Source: Erythrobacter longus
GTDB taxonomy: Bacteria; Pseudomonadota; Alphaproteobacteria; Sphingomonadales; Sphingomonadaceae
Assembly (NCBI RefSeq): GCF_000715015.1
Contig: NZ_JMIW01000003.1
Coordinates: 558,001 to 622,000 of the forward strand
Length of the DNA stretch: 64,000 nucleotides
Direction of reading: 5' to 3'
Shown in pieces: positions 35,960 through 44,972 of this stretch (positions within the stretch are counted from its first letter, which is position 1; the number at the start of each line of letters is the position of its first letter). The translations under genes and the position numbers were made by a program. The notes beneath the pieces are model-generated. The model had not been told where the DNA came from, ran no database searches, and worked only from the letters and a program-made list of their open reading frames with translations.

Positions 35960-36450
35960 TGCAGCGAATATCGGATTTCCTGATCAAGCTTGGCGCGGCC
36001 GGGTTGGTCTTGATGACAGCGATTATCGGCTGGCAGGTGTTCGGTCGATTTGTATTGAACGATAGCCCCTCATGGTCGGAACAGGCGGCCTTGATCCTGA
36101 TGATCTGGTATGTCTTCTTTGCCGCTGCAGCGGGCGTATATGAGGGCTTTCACATTCGCATTGCACTGCTCGAAAACAGCCTCTCTGAAGGCAGGGCCCG
36201 CATGGTTCGCAGAGTAATTCACGCGCTCGTCGCAGGCGGCGGAACTGTCCTTCTGGTCTATGGCGCTCAGCTGGTTTGGTTGGTGCGCGATCACGTTGTC
36301 CCTGCTTTGGGGATCAGCCGGGGCTTTGCGTATATTCCAGTTCCGGTTTGCGGCCTGCTTATTGCAGTCTTTGCGGCTCTTCACTTTGTGCGTGAGGGCG
36401 AGAGCGCCGGCGCGGGTGAGGGCAAAACCACTGAAAGCGAGGATATCTGA
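35959..36450 (+). CDS. dctQ: TRAP transporter small permease (DctQ-type)
   Basis: 163-aa inner-membrane subunit with four hydrophobic spans and the DctQ-like WQVFGRFVLNDSPSWSEQAA and EGFHIRI segments. It forms a complex with the large subunit DctM and uses ion gradients to import the ligand delivered by DctP. ATG 35959 lies in a TGATG overlap with dctP and its stop overlaps the dctM start in the same way. Confidence 0.93.
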   Translation: MQRISDFLIKLGAAGLVLMTAIIGWQVFGRFVLNDSPSWSEQAALILMIWYVFFAAAAGVYEGFHIRIALLENSLSEGRARMVRRVIHALVAGGGTVLLVYGAQLVWLVRDHVVPALGISRGFAYIPVPVCGLLIAVFAALHFVREGESAGAGEGKTTESEDI

Positions 36451-37727
36451 TGGAAATTCTCGTCTTGCTCGGTGTGCTTGCCTTGCTGCTGTTCCTTGGC
36501 GTGCCGGTTGCGTTCGCACTGTTTGGCGCAGCGCTTGCCACATTCATGGTGATCGATATTCCGCTGGTTGTGGCCGTTCAGCGCATGGCCGCCGGGATCA
36601 GCGTCTTTACATTGATGGCAATCCCGTTTTTCATCTTCGCTGGCGATCTCATGTACCGTTCTGGCATTGCGGATCGGTTGGTTCGAGTTGCCGACGCAGC
36701 ACTGGGCCGGGTTCGGGGCGGTCTGGGCCTTGTTGATGTTGGCGCATCCATGATGTTCGGAGCTGTATCGGGTTCGGCCATCGCAAGCGCATCCGCCATC
36801 GGGTCAACTATGGTTCCTCTAATGGAGGAGAAAAAGTACCCAAAGGACTACGCTGTAAATGTAACGGTGACGGCGGCGGTGGTCGGGCTGTTGATCCCGC
36901 CCTCGCACAACATGATAATTTATTCGGCGGCCTCTGGAATTGGCGTTTCGATCGGGGATCTGTTTCTGGCAGGCATAATCCCAGGCATTCTAACTGGCGC
37001 AATGTTGATGCTAACCGCCTGGCTTATCGCACGCAGGCGCAATCTTCCCAAAGGGCACTTTCCGGGCTGGCGCGCACTCTTCGTTGCCTTCGTTTACGCC
37101 ATTCCCGGATTGATGACCGCCGTAATCATCATGGGCGGTATTCTTAGCGGCTTTTTCACGCCCACCGAAAGCTCAGCCATCGCGGTAATCTATACCGCTC
37201 TGATCGGAACGTTCGTATATCGAAGCCTGGGTTGGAAAGGCTTTATCGAAGCTGCGCAAAAATCGGTGCGGACCGCGTCGATGGTGCTGTTCGTGATCGC
37301 TGCGGCCAGCGCATTCGGCTTTGCTCTTGCTTTGCTCGAAGTGCCTTCGGCTTTGGCCAGTCTGATCGGCTTGATGACGGAAAACCCGATCCTCACGCTC
37401 ATTATCATCAATGTGATGCTGCTTTTGCTTGGCACATTCATGGATATGGCACCGTTGATCGTGATCACCACTCCGATCTTCCTTCCCGTAGCAATGACAA
37501 CAGGCGTTGACCCGGTGCATTTCGGAATCATCCTGATGCTCAATCTGGGGATTGGACTGGTTACGCCTCCGGTTGGTTCTGTTCTGTTCGTCGGCTCGGC
37601 CGTCGGCAAGATCGAAGTGCCTGCGATGGTGAAAACAATCTGGCCATTCTACCTGACTTTGTTGGCCGCGCTCGCCCTGATCACCTTTGTGCCAGCGCTT
37701 TCGCTTGCACTTCCAGCCGCATTCTGA
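36450..37727 (+). CDS. dctM: TRAP transporter large permease (DctM-type)
   Basis: 425-aa permease with about twelve TM spans and the family hallmarks IPFFIFAGDLM, SGSAIASASAIGSTMVPLM, PPSHNMIIYS and the repeat-related LGIGLVTPPVGSVLFVG. It completes a dctPQM set with one-base overlaps. Likely ligand is a uronate or its degradation product, from the neighbouring isomerase and dehydrogenase genes. Confidence 0.96.
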   Translation: MEILVLLGVLALLLFLGVPVAFALFGAALATFMVIDIPLVVAVQRMAAGISVFTLMAIPFFIFAGDLMYRSGIADRLVRVADAALGRVRGGLGLVDVGASMMFGAVSGSAIASASAIGSTMVPLMEEKKYPKDYAVNVTVTAAVVGLLIPPSHNMIIYSAASGIGVSIGDLFLAGIIPGILTGAMLMLTAWLIARRRNLPKGHFPGWRALFVAFVYAIPGLMTAVIIMGGILSGFFTPTESSAIAVIYTALIGTFVYRSLGWKGFIEAAQKSVRTASMVLFVIAAASAFGFALALLEVPSALASLIGLMTENPILTLIIINVMLLLLGTFMDMAPLIVITTPIFLPVAMTTGVDPVHFGIILMLNLGIGLVTPPVGSVLFVGSAVGKIEVPAMVKTIWPFYLTLLAALALITFVPALSLALPAAF

Positions 37728-38050
37728 CTTTCGTATTGTTGGCAAGCCCGCTTAGCCCAATACGTAGTTTATTGTGAACGTGCAGAAGGGCGTCCTCGAC
37801 GCGCTGGAGGGAACCGAATTTGGCCTGATGGTTCAACCGGTTGATCCGCCGATCTCAGAATGCCTGTTGCCATCGCAATTGATCAAGCGGGATTCCGTAA
37901 CGCCCCGCCAGACGATTAAGCACCTGCATTGGGTGACCTGAAAACAGCGCTTGCATCGCTAAATGACACCGGTTACCCAAAGTTTGACAAACCCAATGAA
38001 GCGTTCCGTCAAACGGGTCAACACGCCAGCAAACCAGAGAGTGAAATGCC
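37728..38050 (+). promoter_or_regulatory. 323-bp leader of the isomerase gene with two ACCGGT operators
   Basis: Holds a perfect palindrome TCAACCGGTTGA at 37833-37844 and TGACACCGGTTACC at 37964-37977. The latter is the exact reverse complement of a site before the TonB receptor gene. TTGACA at 37984-37989 right after the second site is a good -35; the -10 is unclear. This suggests the isomerase and dehydrogenase genes form a second transcription unit in the same regulon. No gene is seen in the stretch. Confidence 0.6.
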
Positions 38051-38683
38051 ATGAAGATTGCTTTGATCACAGAGAACAGCCAGGCTGCAAAAAACACCAT
38101 CATCCATGATGCGCTGACCTCGGTTGCTGAGCCGCTTGGCCATCAGGTTCATAATTACGGCATGTACACCGCCGAAGATGAGGCTTCGCTCACCTATAAT
38201 ATGAACGGTCTGCTCACGGGCATTCTGCTCAATTCAGGGGCCGCGGATTTCGTGGTCACCGGGTGCGGAACCGGCATGGGTTCCATGCTCGCTTGCAATG
38301 CAATGCCGGGCGTATTTTGCGGCCTCGTAATTGATCCGACGGATGCATTTTTGTTCAGCCAGATCAACGCCGGCAATGCGATTTCCATGCCTTATGCCAA
38401 GGGATTTGGCTGGGCGGCGGAGCTCAATCTTCAGGACTGCTATCGCAAACTGTTCGAGAATGAGCCTGGGCTTGGCTATCCAAAAGAACGCGCTGCGATC
38501 ATGAAGGTCAATCGCGGCAAGCTGGCCGATCTCAAAGCGGCGGCGTGCCACGATATGCTGACAGTCCTTAAAAACGTCGATCAGGACCTGCTCAAAGGAG
38601 CAATTGCGGGCGAGAAGTTCGCAGAGCTTTTCTATCCGAATTCTCAGGATGAACAGATCAACGCCTATATTCGCGGCCTTTAG
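38051..38683 (+). CDS. dhuI: RpiB/LacAB-family isomerase, DhuI-like
   Basis: 210-aa isomerase of the RpiB/LacA/LacB fold: NYGMYTAEDEASLTY, TGCGTGMGSMLACNAMPGV with the catalytic-type Cys, and INAGNAISMPYAKGFGWAAE. The length and pattern resemble streptococcal DhuI, which converts 4-deoxy-5-keto-uronate to 3-deoxy-hexulosonate in place of KduI. Its pairing with a KduD-like dehydrogenase 34 bases downstream supports this. AGAGAG lies before the ATG. A plain pentose-5-phosphate isomerase is the alternative but is longer-range in context. Confidence 0.75.
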   Translation: MKIALITENSQAAKNTIIHDALTSVAEPLGHQVHNYGMYTAEDEASLTYNMNGLLTGILLNSGAADFVVTGCGTGMGSMLACNAMPGVFCGLVIDPTDAFLFSQINAGNAISMPYAKGFGWAAELNLQDCYRKLFENEPGLGYPKERAAIMKVNRGKLADLKAAACHDMLTVLKNVDQDLLKGAIAGEKFAELFYPNSQDEQINAYIRGL

Positions 38684-38717
38684 GGCCCGTTCCTCGCACT
38701 GAAATCGGGAGAGGCTG

Positions 38718-39476
38718 ATGACTAACAATCCGTTCGATCTGTCGGGAAAAGTCGCAATCGTGACCGGTGCCAATACCGGCATAGGGCAGGGCATCGCCGT
38801 TGCCTTGGCGCAGGCCGGCGCCGACATTGCTTTGGTCACGCGCAGTGATGCGTCGGAAACTATTGGCCTGATCGAGCAGGCTGGCCGCCGTGCGCTCGTG
38901 ATTGAGGCAGACCTCTCATCAACCGAGCCGTGCAATCGCATTGTCTCGGAAACGGTTAATGTCCTTGGGCGGCTCGATGTTCTGGTCAACAATGCCGGCA
39001 TTATCCGCCGCAATGACGCGCTCGATTTCACTGAGGATGATTGGGACGCTGTGCTCGATACCAATCTGAAGGTGCTGTTTTTCCTCAGTCAGGCGGCGGC
39101 ACGGCAGATGATCGGACAAGGCGGCGGTTCAATCATCAACATCGCCTCAATGCTGACTTTTCAAGGGGGTATCCGGGTCGCGAGCTATACCGCTTCAAAG
39201 AGCGGCGTCGGTGGGCTGACCAAGCTGCTTACGAACGAATGGGCGTCAAAGAACGTCACGGTCAATGCAATTGCGCCTGGCTATATTGCGACCAATAACA
39301 CCGCCGCACTGCAGGCCGATGAGGATCGCAACCGGCAAATCCTTGAGCGTATTCCAGCACAGCGTTGGGGCGAGCCTTCGGATCTTGGCGGAGCGGCTGT
39401 ATTCCTTGCCTCAGATGCGGCCCGCTATGTCCAGGGTCACATTCTCGCCGTAGACGGCGGGTGGTTAGCGCGTTAA
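38718..39476 (+). CDS. kduD: KduD-like SDR dehydrogenase
   Basis: 252-aa short-chain dehydrogenase with the Rossmann motif TGANTGIGQG, NNAG, and the catalytic Ser, Tyr and Lys in IASM and YTASKSG. The opening NPFDLSGKVAIVTGANTGIG and the ending VQGHILAVDGGWLAR match the 2-deoxy-D-gluconate/2-keto-3-deoxygluconate dehydrogenase (KduD, DhuD) group. It would reduce the isomerase product to 2-keto-3-deoxygluconate. GGGAGAGG precedes the ATG. The kinase and aldolase for the next steps are not in this window. Confidence 0.85.
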   Translation: MTNNPFDLSGKVAIVTGANTGIGQGIAVALAQAGADIALVTRSDASETIGLIEQAGRRALVIEADLSSTEPCNRIVSETVNVLGRLDVLVNNAGIIRRNDALDFTEDDWDAVLDTNLKVLFFLSQAAARQMIGQGGGSIINIASMLTFQGGIRVASYTASKSGVGGLTKLLTNEWASKNVTVNAIAPGYIATNNTAALQADEDRNRQILERIPAQRWGEPSDLGGAAVFLASDAARYVQGHILAVDGGWLAR

Positions 39477-39539
39477 AAATCTTCCGGGGCTATTCTGCGC
39501 CGCTCTCTCTCATTCTTTTGTCTGTCTTCGATATGCTGC

Positions 39540-39845
39540 ATGCAGGGGATCGCTGTGCAGGCATTCGAACACAAGGCTTTCATCAGCTGGAGCTGGGCAG
39601 ACGCCAAATGGGGCAATGGGGCACATCGCGTCCTATTGTCCTGTCGCAGGCGGAAAGCGCCTGTGGGGCAAGAGACCGAGATCGCTCCAGTTCCGCGCTC
39701 GCTGCACCCGCTCTCCAAGGATCGCGAGAAAGAAGCAGCCGGTGCCAGCATCGCGACCGCAGTGGAACCGTTTTGGCGGGCTCGCTATTCTCGGCTGTAC
39801 CCCGTCAGCGCCTGTGGCACTACTGAATTAGGGCCAGGACCCTAG
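39540..39845 (+). pseudogene. TIR-domain protein remnant
   Basis: The 101-codon frame reads like the N-terminal half of a bacterial TIR protein: HKAFISWSWADAKWGNGAHR corresponds to the usual FISYSH-AD opening, followed by LHPLSKDREKEAAGASIATA, where TIR proteins have P-x-F-KDREEEAAGAS. After SRLYPVSACGTTE similarity stops and the frame ends within the 18-bp motif at 39827-39844. The catalytic C-terminal half is missing. It is probably a broken defence gene cut by a former mobile element. The remaining bases between 39477 and 40020 show no other gene. Confidence 0.5.
39827..39844 (+). repeat. 18-bp motif, right copy
   Basis: ATTAGGGCCAGGACCCTA; 15 of 18 positions match the reverse complement of 29024-29041. 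It coincides with the truncation point of the TIR remnant. Confidence 0.45.
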
Positions 39846-40191
39846 GTCTCGGCGGGGGTAATCAGCCAACACATTCTATTGAGCAGGCCCACCAAAAGAA
39901 AATACTCAAGGGTCAATTTGTTGATTTGAAGTACCGCCAATGCGCACCTTGTATTCTTACGTAGGTTGTGTTTGTTAGTTAGCCTGTAAGTGTTTTTAAT
40001 TGGGGGCAGGCGTGGCGGGTTAAATCAGGGAGTTTCCTCTAAACCCGGACGGTGTAGCCCCCGAAACTGCACCTTTCGCACCCTTACCCCCGTTTGGGCC
40101 GAACACCGCGCGCAATGCATCCCTTGCCATTGGCGACCCGTTACAGCCCACGCCTGAAAACCTGCCTGATCTGGAAATCTCAGACGTTGAT

Positions 40192-43100
40192 GTGGGGTCA
40201 CAGGATCTGGATTTGGGTGAGGTGGTTCGCCAATCTTTTCGCGGCGGTGATGTAGTCGACCTCGAAATCGACATTAGGAACGCTGGCCAAGGCGATGCTC
40301 GCAGGAGCGAGGCAGCTGTCTTTCTGGTGATTGACGGTGTTCCTAGAGAGATGCGCTCCAATTCAACCAATGCATTGGATGCTGGTCGCTCTGACACTGG
40401 CGAGAGCCTCTCCTTCGCTCTGCCATCCGACCTGCAAGCAGGCCGGTACACTGTTTTGGTCGTGATCGACGCGCGCTCGCAGGTCGCAGAAAGCAACGAA
40501 GACAATAACAGCACGCTTTTCTTTATCGATGTTGATGGGCCAGCAGGGGATCCGGATTTAGAGATCACCGATCTGGATGTTGGTTCGCAGGACATCAATC
40601 CTCAGGAATTTGTCAATCAACCCTATGCACCGGGCGATACGCTATCGTTGGAGATTGATGTTCAGAACACCGGTGTCGGCAATGCAGCGTCCAGCACGGC
40701 TGCGGTTCACCTCTCGTTTGATAATGCCTTGCAGCAGATGGACACGAACCGCACGACATCTCTTGATGCAGGTGAAAGGGACACCAACGAAAGCCTATCT
40801 TTCGAAATCCCGACGCATCTCTCGCCCGGTGTTTATGGGCTTGCGGTCCGGGTCGATGATGGCGAAGTCATCGACGAAGCTGATGAAAACAACAACAGCA
40901 TCATTTTCTTCATTACGGTCGAGGACGATTTCGCCGATCAACCGGGCGACAATGATACGATCAACGCCATCGGAAGCCTGCAACCGGGCGGCAATGTGTC
41001 CGGCGTCATTAGCGGCCCGGATACGAATGACGATTCCTTCGGTGACCGCGACGTATTTCAAATCACCTTGGAAGAAGGGCAAAGATACACCTTCACGCTT
41101 GAAGGCGACAGCGACCTTCAAAATGGGCTGTTCACGATCCGGGACGGCGACGACTTCAACATACGTCTTGGGCAAAGCGCTGAAGGGCGAACAACTGATT
41201 TAGAGTTCGTCGCGCCATCATCCGGTGTCTTTTATATCCGTGTTGGGACAGGTCAGGAGGGGCAGACCGGGGCCTACACCTTGCGCGCTTCGCAGGGTGA
41301 GATTCCGCCCCCTCCACCCGGGGCCGACCTTCGTGTGATCAACGCAAGGCTGGACGAGACAACGGTCGAACAAGGCGAGTCGCTCATCGTCCGCTGGGAG
41401 ATTGAGAACATCGGCAATCTTGCGATTGGCGCGACCAGTGTCGCTATCCGATTGCGCGACACTTCTGATGGCAGTTATCTCATCAACCCAGAAAACGGGA
41501 CGCAGGTTTTTGCATCCGGTAACACAAGTGCCCTTAATCCGGGGGAAATAGATACCAACGAAAGCGCAAGCATTGTCGTGCCTTCGAGCATTGCAGTGGG
41601 CAGCTATGAGGTCGAAATCCTTGCGCTGCCAGGCGATGAGCTCGACACCGATGTCAGCAATAATATTGAGGCATTATCGTTGGTCGTGACCGCGACTGAG
41701 ACGCCGCCGACCAACCCTCAAAGCAATGACGATTACGCCGATCAGCCCGGAGACTTTGACAGCGTCAACGGCGTGGGCATGCTCGCTATGGGATCGTCCA
41801 TAAGCGGTGAGATTGGCCCGCGTGATAGCGATGATGGAACCTATGGCGATAAGGACGTGTTCCTTGTCAGTCTTGAGGCAGGGCAGACGTATCTGATAGA
41901 GCTCACCGCGCAGGGTCTGCCATTGGGCATTTTCACGGTCCGCGATCCTTCCAATTTCTCAAACGTGCTGCAAGTCAGCCGGATCGGGCAGACCACTGCG
42001 ACCGAGTTCACCCCCGGAGAAACGGGCAATTACTGGATCAGGGTTGGCACAGGCGGGGAGCCCAACGATCAGGGCGGCTACACCCTCTCCATTGATAATA
42101 TCACGTCGGGCCAATCCGACGAGCCGGGCGCTCCGCCAGCGCCAGCGGATGATTTCCCCGACTTTCCCGGTGATAGCGGTGCAACAAGCGGCATTCCGAC
42201 GCTTTCATTGGGCAGCTCAATTCGCGGGTCGATTGAGGTTGCAGGCGACAAGGACGTGGTCGCAGTCGATCTTGTCGCAGGGCAGCGCTATCAATTCTCC
42301 CTTGAACAAGCGGGCAGGGGCGCAGAAGCGCTGCAATCGGTGTTCATGACCATCCGCGATCCCGATAATTTCAACGACGTCGACGCGCGCGGCGGCGGAG
42401 GCTCACAAGCCACCATCACTTTTGATGCGACAGAAAGCGGGACATTCTTCGTCCGGGTGGGTTCGGGCGAGGTTGGGGGGAGTGGTGATTACCTTCTGAA
42501 TGTTGAAAACATAGGGATGACGCCTGCGCCGCCGAGCACGGGCGGCCCTCCACCGGAGGATATCGTCGATCAAGCATTCGATGAATTCGTCGAAATTCTA
42601 AGACTTTCAGTCCTTAATTTCTCTGACCCATCAACTTGGGAGGGCCTTTTAGCCCTTACTATTTTGATGGATGACGTGGAGTTCGAGAGGTTCGCCCGAA
42701 AGATCGTAGACCTCAAGATTGCTAAGACATTTCCATTGCTGGAAACTGCAGATATTGGAATCGAAGTTCTATTTGCTGTGCAGACTGCTGATCCTGGCCA
42801 GGGCGCACGCGAAGGTGTCGGTCAGCTGTTTGAGAGTCTTGCTGGCGCCGCTGCTGGTTTCGTCGGTGCACAGATCGGGCGAGCGGTTGGGGGGCTGATC
42901 GGAGGCCTTGGAGGAGGTGTAACAGGGTTTGTTGTTGGCTCATGGGCAGGAGCTGCAATTGGAGGCGTCGTTTTCTCTGAGTTGGTTTACACTCAAGATA
43001 CACAGGACGACGCGCGGCAACTTGGATACGATTTCTACGACTTCTTTGCCGCACGATCAATATTTGCCGAGAGCGAGTTTGGAGAAATATCGGTCGGAAC

Positions 43101-44925
43101 AACAGCGCTCTCGATCGACGAAGCCGAGCTCGTACAATTCGATGAGCAATGGTACGTTGAAACTTACCCTGACGCTCTATCCGCTCTGCAAAGTGGTGCA
43201 GCTGGAAGCGCGTATGCGCATTTTCTGACAACTGGCATTGATCTTGGGTATCAGCCAAACCAAGCGCAGACGCTGACCCGCGCTGATCTCGCCACGCAGC
43301 TTACCGACAACAATCCGCTCGCACTTGGCAACACTGCGGTTCTGACCCTCGCATTGGGCGAATTTGCGGGCGATGGACTTTCGGACGTTGAGAGGACTGT
43401 AGGCAGTCTTATCAATGGCGAACGAGGCACAGGCGCACTCCTCGATTTTGACGCAGGGCTCTCGTCGATTGCAAGCCGCAAAGCCACTGACCTGATTGCA
43501 AACTTTACCGATGACGCCATTGCAGCAGCGCTTGCCGAGGCAGACAGTGGATGGGCGCAAGGTTGGTCAAACGGTAATCAGCTGACCCAGCAGTTCAGAG
43601 GCGTGATCGAAGAGCTTATTGGCGAGAGCGCCGATGCGAGCCGCCTTGCTCTGTTTGCTGTGGCGTCTGAAACGGGTGATCCGGCAGACATTTTGAGCGA
43701 GCTGCAAAACCAGGCCGAATTTGCTGCGGCCATGTCGAATGCCGCCTTTGATACCATTGGCATCGCTGAATTTGGCGGGCTTTGGGTTGTCGTTCTTGCT
43801 GACCGGGAGGCGGATTACACGATCATTGAGCCGGGCGCGGATACACTAACGCAAACTTCCGTATTTGGCGGGACCCAAAATGACCAATTGATCGCAGGGG
43901 GTCGTTCCGCGCGCCTCTATGGCCTTGACGGTGATGACAGCCTCATTGGCGGAAACCGCGTGGATTTCCTCTCCGGTGGGCTTGGCGATGATAGGATCGA
44001 TGGCGGCAGCAATGTCGATACAGCGGTGGTTGCTGGCCTGCGGTCTCAATATACGGTCACTCAAACCAGCACAGGCCAGTTCACTGTCGTGGGCCCAGAG
44101 GGCACCGACACTTTGAGCGCGGTCGAATTCCTTCGGTTCGATGATGAGCTCTTGCGTCTTCTACCGGGGGCCGGCGTGTCGGTTGCATTCGATGGGGTTG
44201 CGCCTGCAAGCTATCAATCCGCCATGGAGAACATTCGCGATTTTGACGGTAATACTCTTGGCGGAGACGGCTCATGGCTCTGGATTGGTGCCTCAGACAT
44301 CAACGGCGATGGGGATCAGGACCAAATTCTGGTCAACCGCGAAATCGGCCGCTTTGCGACAGTTGGTACAGGACCAGACGGCCTTGTGTATTTCGACGAT
44401 TTCAGCTGGGCGGGAGAGACTAGGGTTGCTGGTATCTACATCGACCCACTGGTCGCTGATGGCACGGTCGAGGCCGGCGGCGATTTTGACAGTCAACGCC
44501 GCTTCCAAAACGATTTGCAGATTGAAAACATCAACCGGGTGCTGGGCGCTGATGACTATGACGGCGACGGCATTCAGGAGGTCTATTTCGCGCTCACCGA
44601 TGGCACAGCCTATCTAAGGGCGCTGATGCATGCAGATGGCAATATCCGATACGCCAATTATCAGAGCGAAGAAGAGGTGAGAGAATACCTCACAAGCAAT
44701 GGCTTTGACGCGGGCACTTTTGGTACTTGGTTTACACAGCAGACCGATGGGGCAGCCTTGGCATTGGACCAATCGGTTGCTGCCATACTCCCGCCTGAGA
44801 GCGCTGTTGGGCTCCTTCCGGCAACAGGGCCATGGGGCAATTCTAATAGTGAGGCAGGCTTTGCACCCGGGGCACCAGGCCTCTTTCCACCGGAATTGCA
44901 ATTGGTTGGCGAGGTTTACGGGTAG
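40192..44925 (+). CDS. Giant RTX-type secreted protein (CARDB, PPC, CAP-like, RTX, VCBS-like)
   Basis: 1577 aa from GTG 40192, but the frame is open back to 40024 and contains homologous sequence, so the 5' end is uncertain. Domains from the GTG: two CARDB repeats (about 1-240, each with a DVGSQD core), PPC-like (245-365), CARDB (377-500), PPC-like (513-640 and 652-770), a Gly-zipper helix (885-920), a WYVETYPDA adhesion-type motif (983-1022), a CAP/SCP-like domain (1043-1208), RTX calcium repeats (YGLDGDDSLIGGN, GGLGDDRIDGG; 1223-1273), and VCBS/FG-GAP-like Ca sites (DINGDGDQD, DYDGDGIQE; 1348-1483). No signal peptide is seen; type I secretion through a C-terminal signal is inferred. Likely surface or matrix adhesin. 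Confidence 0.8.
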   Translation: MGSQDLDLGEVVRQSFRGGDVVDLEIDIRNAGQGDARRSEAAVFLVIDGVPREMRSNSTNALDAGRSDTGESLSFALPSDLQAGRYTVLVVIDARSQVAESNEDNNSTLFFIDVDGPAGDPDLEITDLDVGSQDINPQEFVNQPYAPGDTLSLEIDVQNTGVGNAASSTAAVHLSFDNALQQMDTNRTTSLDAGERDTNESLSFEIPTHLSPGVYGLAVRVDDGEVIDEADENNNSIIFFITVEDDFADQPGDNDTINAIGSLQPGGNVSGVISGPDTNDDSFGDRDVFQITLEEGQRYTFTLEGDSDLQNGLFTIRDGDDFNIRLGQSAEGRTTDLEFVAPSSGVFYIRVGTGQEGQTGAYTLRASQGEIPPPPPGADLRVINARLDETTVEQGESLIVRWEIENIGNLAIGATSVAIRLRDTSDGSYLINPENGTQVFASGNTSALNPGEIDTNESASIVVPSSIAVGSYEVEILALPGDELDTDVSNNIEALSLVVTATETPPTNPQSNDDYADQPGDFDSVNGVGMLAMGSSISGEIGPRDSDDGTYGDKDVFLVSLEAGQTYLIELTAQGLPLGIFTVRDPSNFSNVLQVSRIGQTTATEFTPGETGNYWIRVGTGGEPNDQGGYTLSIDNITSGQSDEPGAPPAPADDFPDFPGDSGATSGIPTLSLGSSIRGSIEVAGDKDVVAVDLVAGQRYQFSLEQAGRGAEALQSVFMTIRDPDNFNDVDARGGGGSQATITFDATESGTFFVRVGSGEVGGSGDYLLNVENIGMTPAPPSTGGPPPEDIVDQAFDEFVEILRLSVLNFSDPSTWEGLLALTILMDDVEFERFARKIVDLKIAKTFPLLETADIGIEVLFAVQTADPGQGAREGVGQLFESLAGAAAGFVGAQIGRAVGGLIGGLGGGVTGFVVGSWAGAAIGGVVFSELVYTQDTQDDARQLGYDFYDFFAARSIFAESEFGEISVGTTALSIDEAELVQFDEQWYVETYPDALSALQSGAAGSAYAHFLTTGIDLGYQPNQAQTLTRADLATQLTDNNPLALGNTAVLTLALGEFAGDGLSDVERTVGSLINGERGTGALLDFDAGLSSIASRKATDLIANFTDDAIAAALAEADSGWAQGWSNGNQLTQQFRGVIEELIGESADASRLALFAVASETGDPADILSELQNQAEFAAAMSNAAFDTIGIAEFGGLWVVVLADREADYTIIEPGADTLTQTSVFGGTQNDQLIAGGRSARLYGLDGDDSLIGGNRVDFLSGGLGDDRIDGGSNVDTAVVAGLRSQYTVTQTSTGQFTVVGPEGTDTLSAVEFLRFDDELLRLLPGAGVSVAFDGVAPASYQSAMENIRDFDGNTLGGDGSWLWIGASDINGDGDQDQILVNREIGRFATVGTGPDGLVYFDDFSWAGETRVAGIYIDPLVADGTVEAGGDFDSQRRFQNDLQIENINRVLGADDYDGDGIQEVYFALTDGTAYLRALMHADGNIRYANYQSEEEVREYLTSNGFDAGTFGTWFTQQTDGAALALDQSVAAILPPESAVGLLPATGPWGNSNSEAGFAPGAPGLFPPELQLVGEVYG

Positions 44926-44972
44926 GGGCGCGAATACCCTCTATTTGCCCGCGTTTGCAGGCTTTGCAGACT

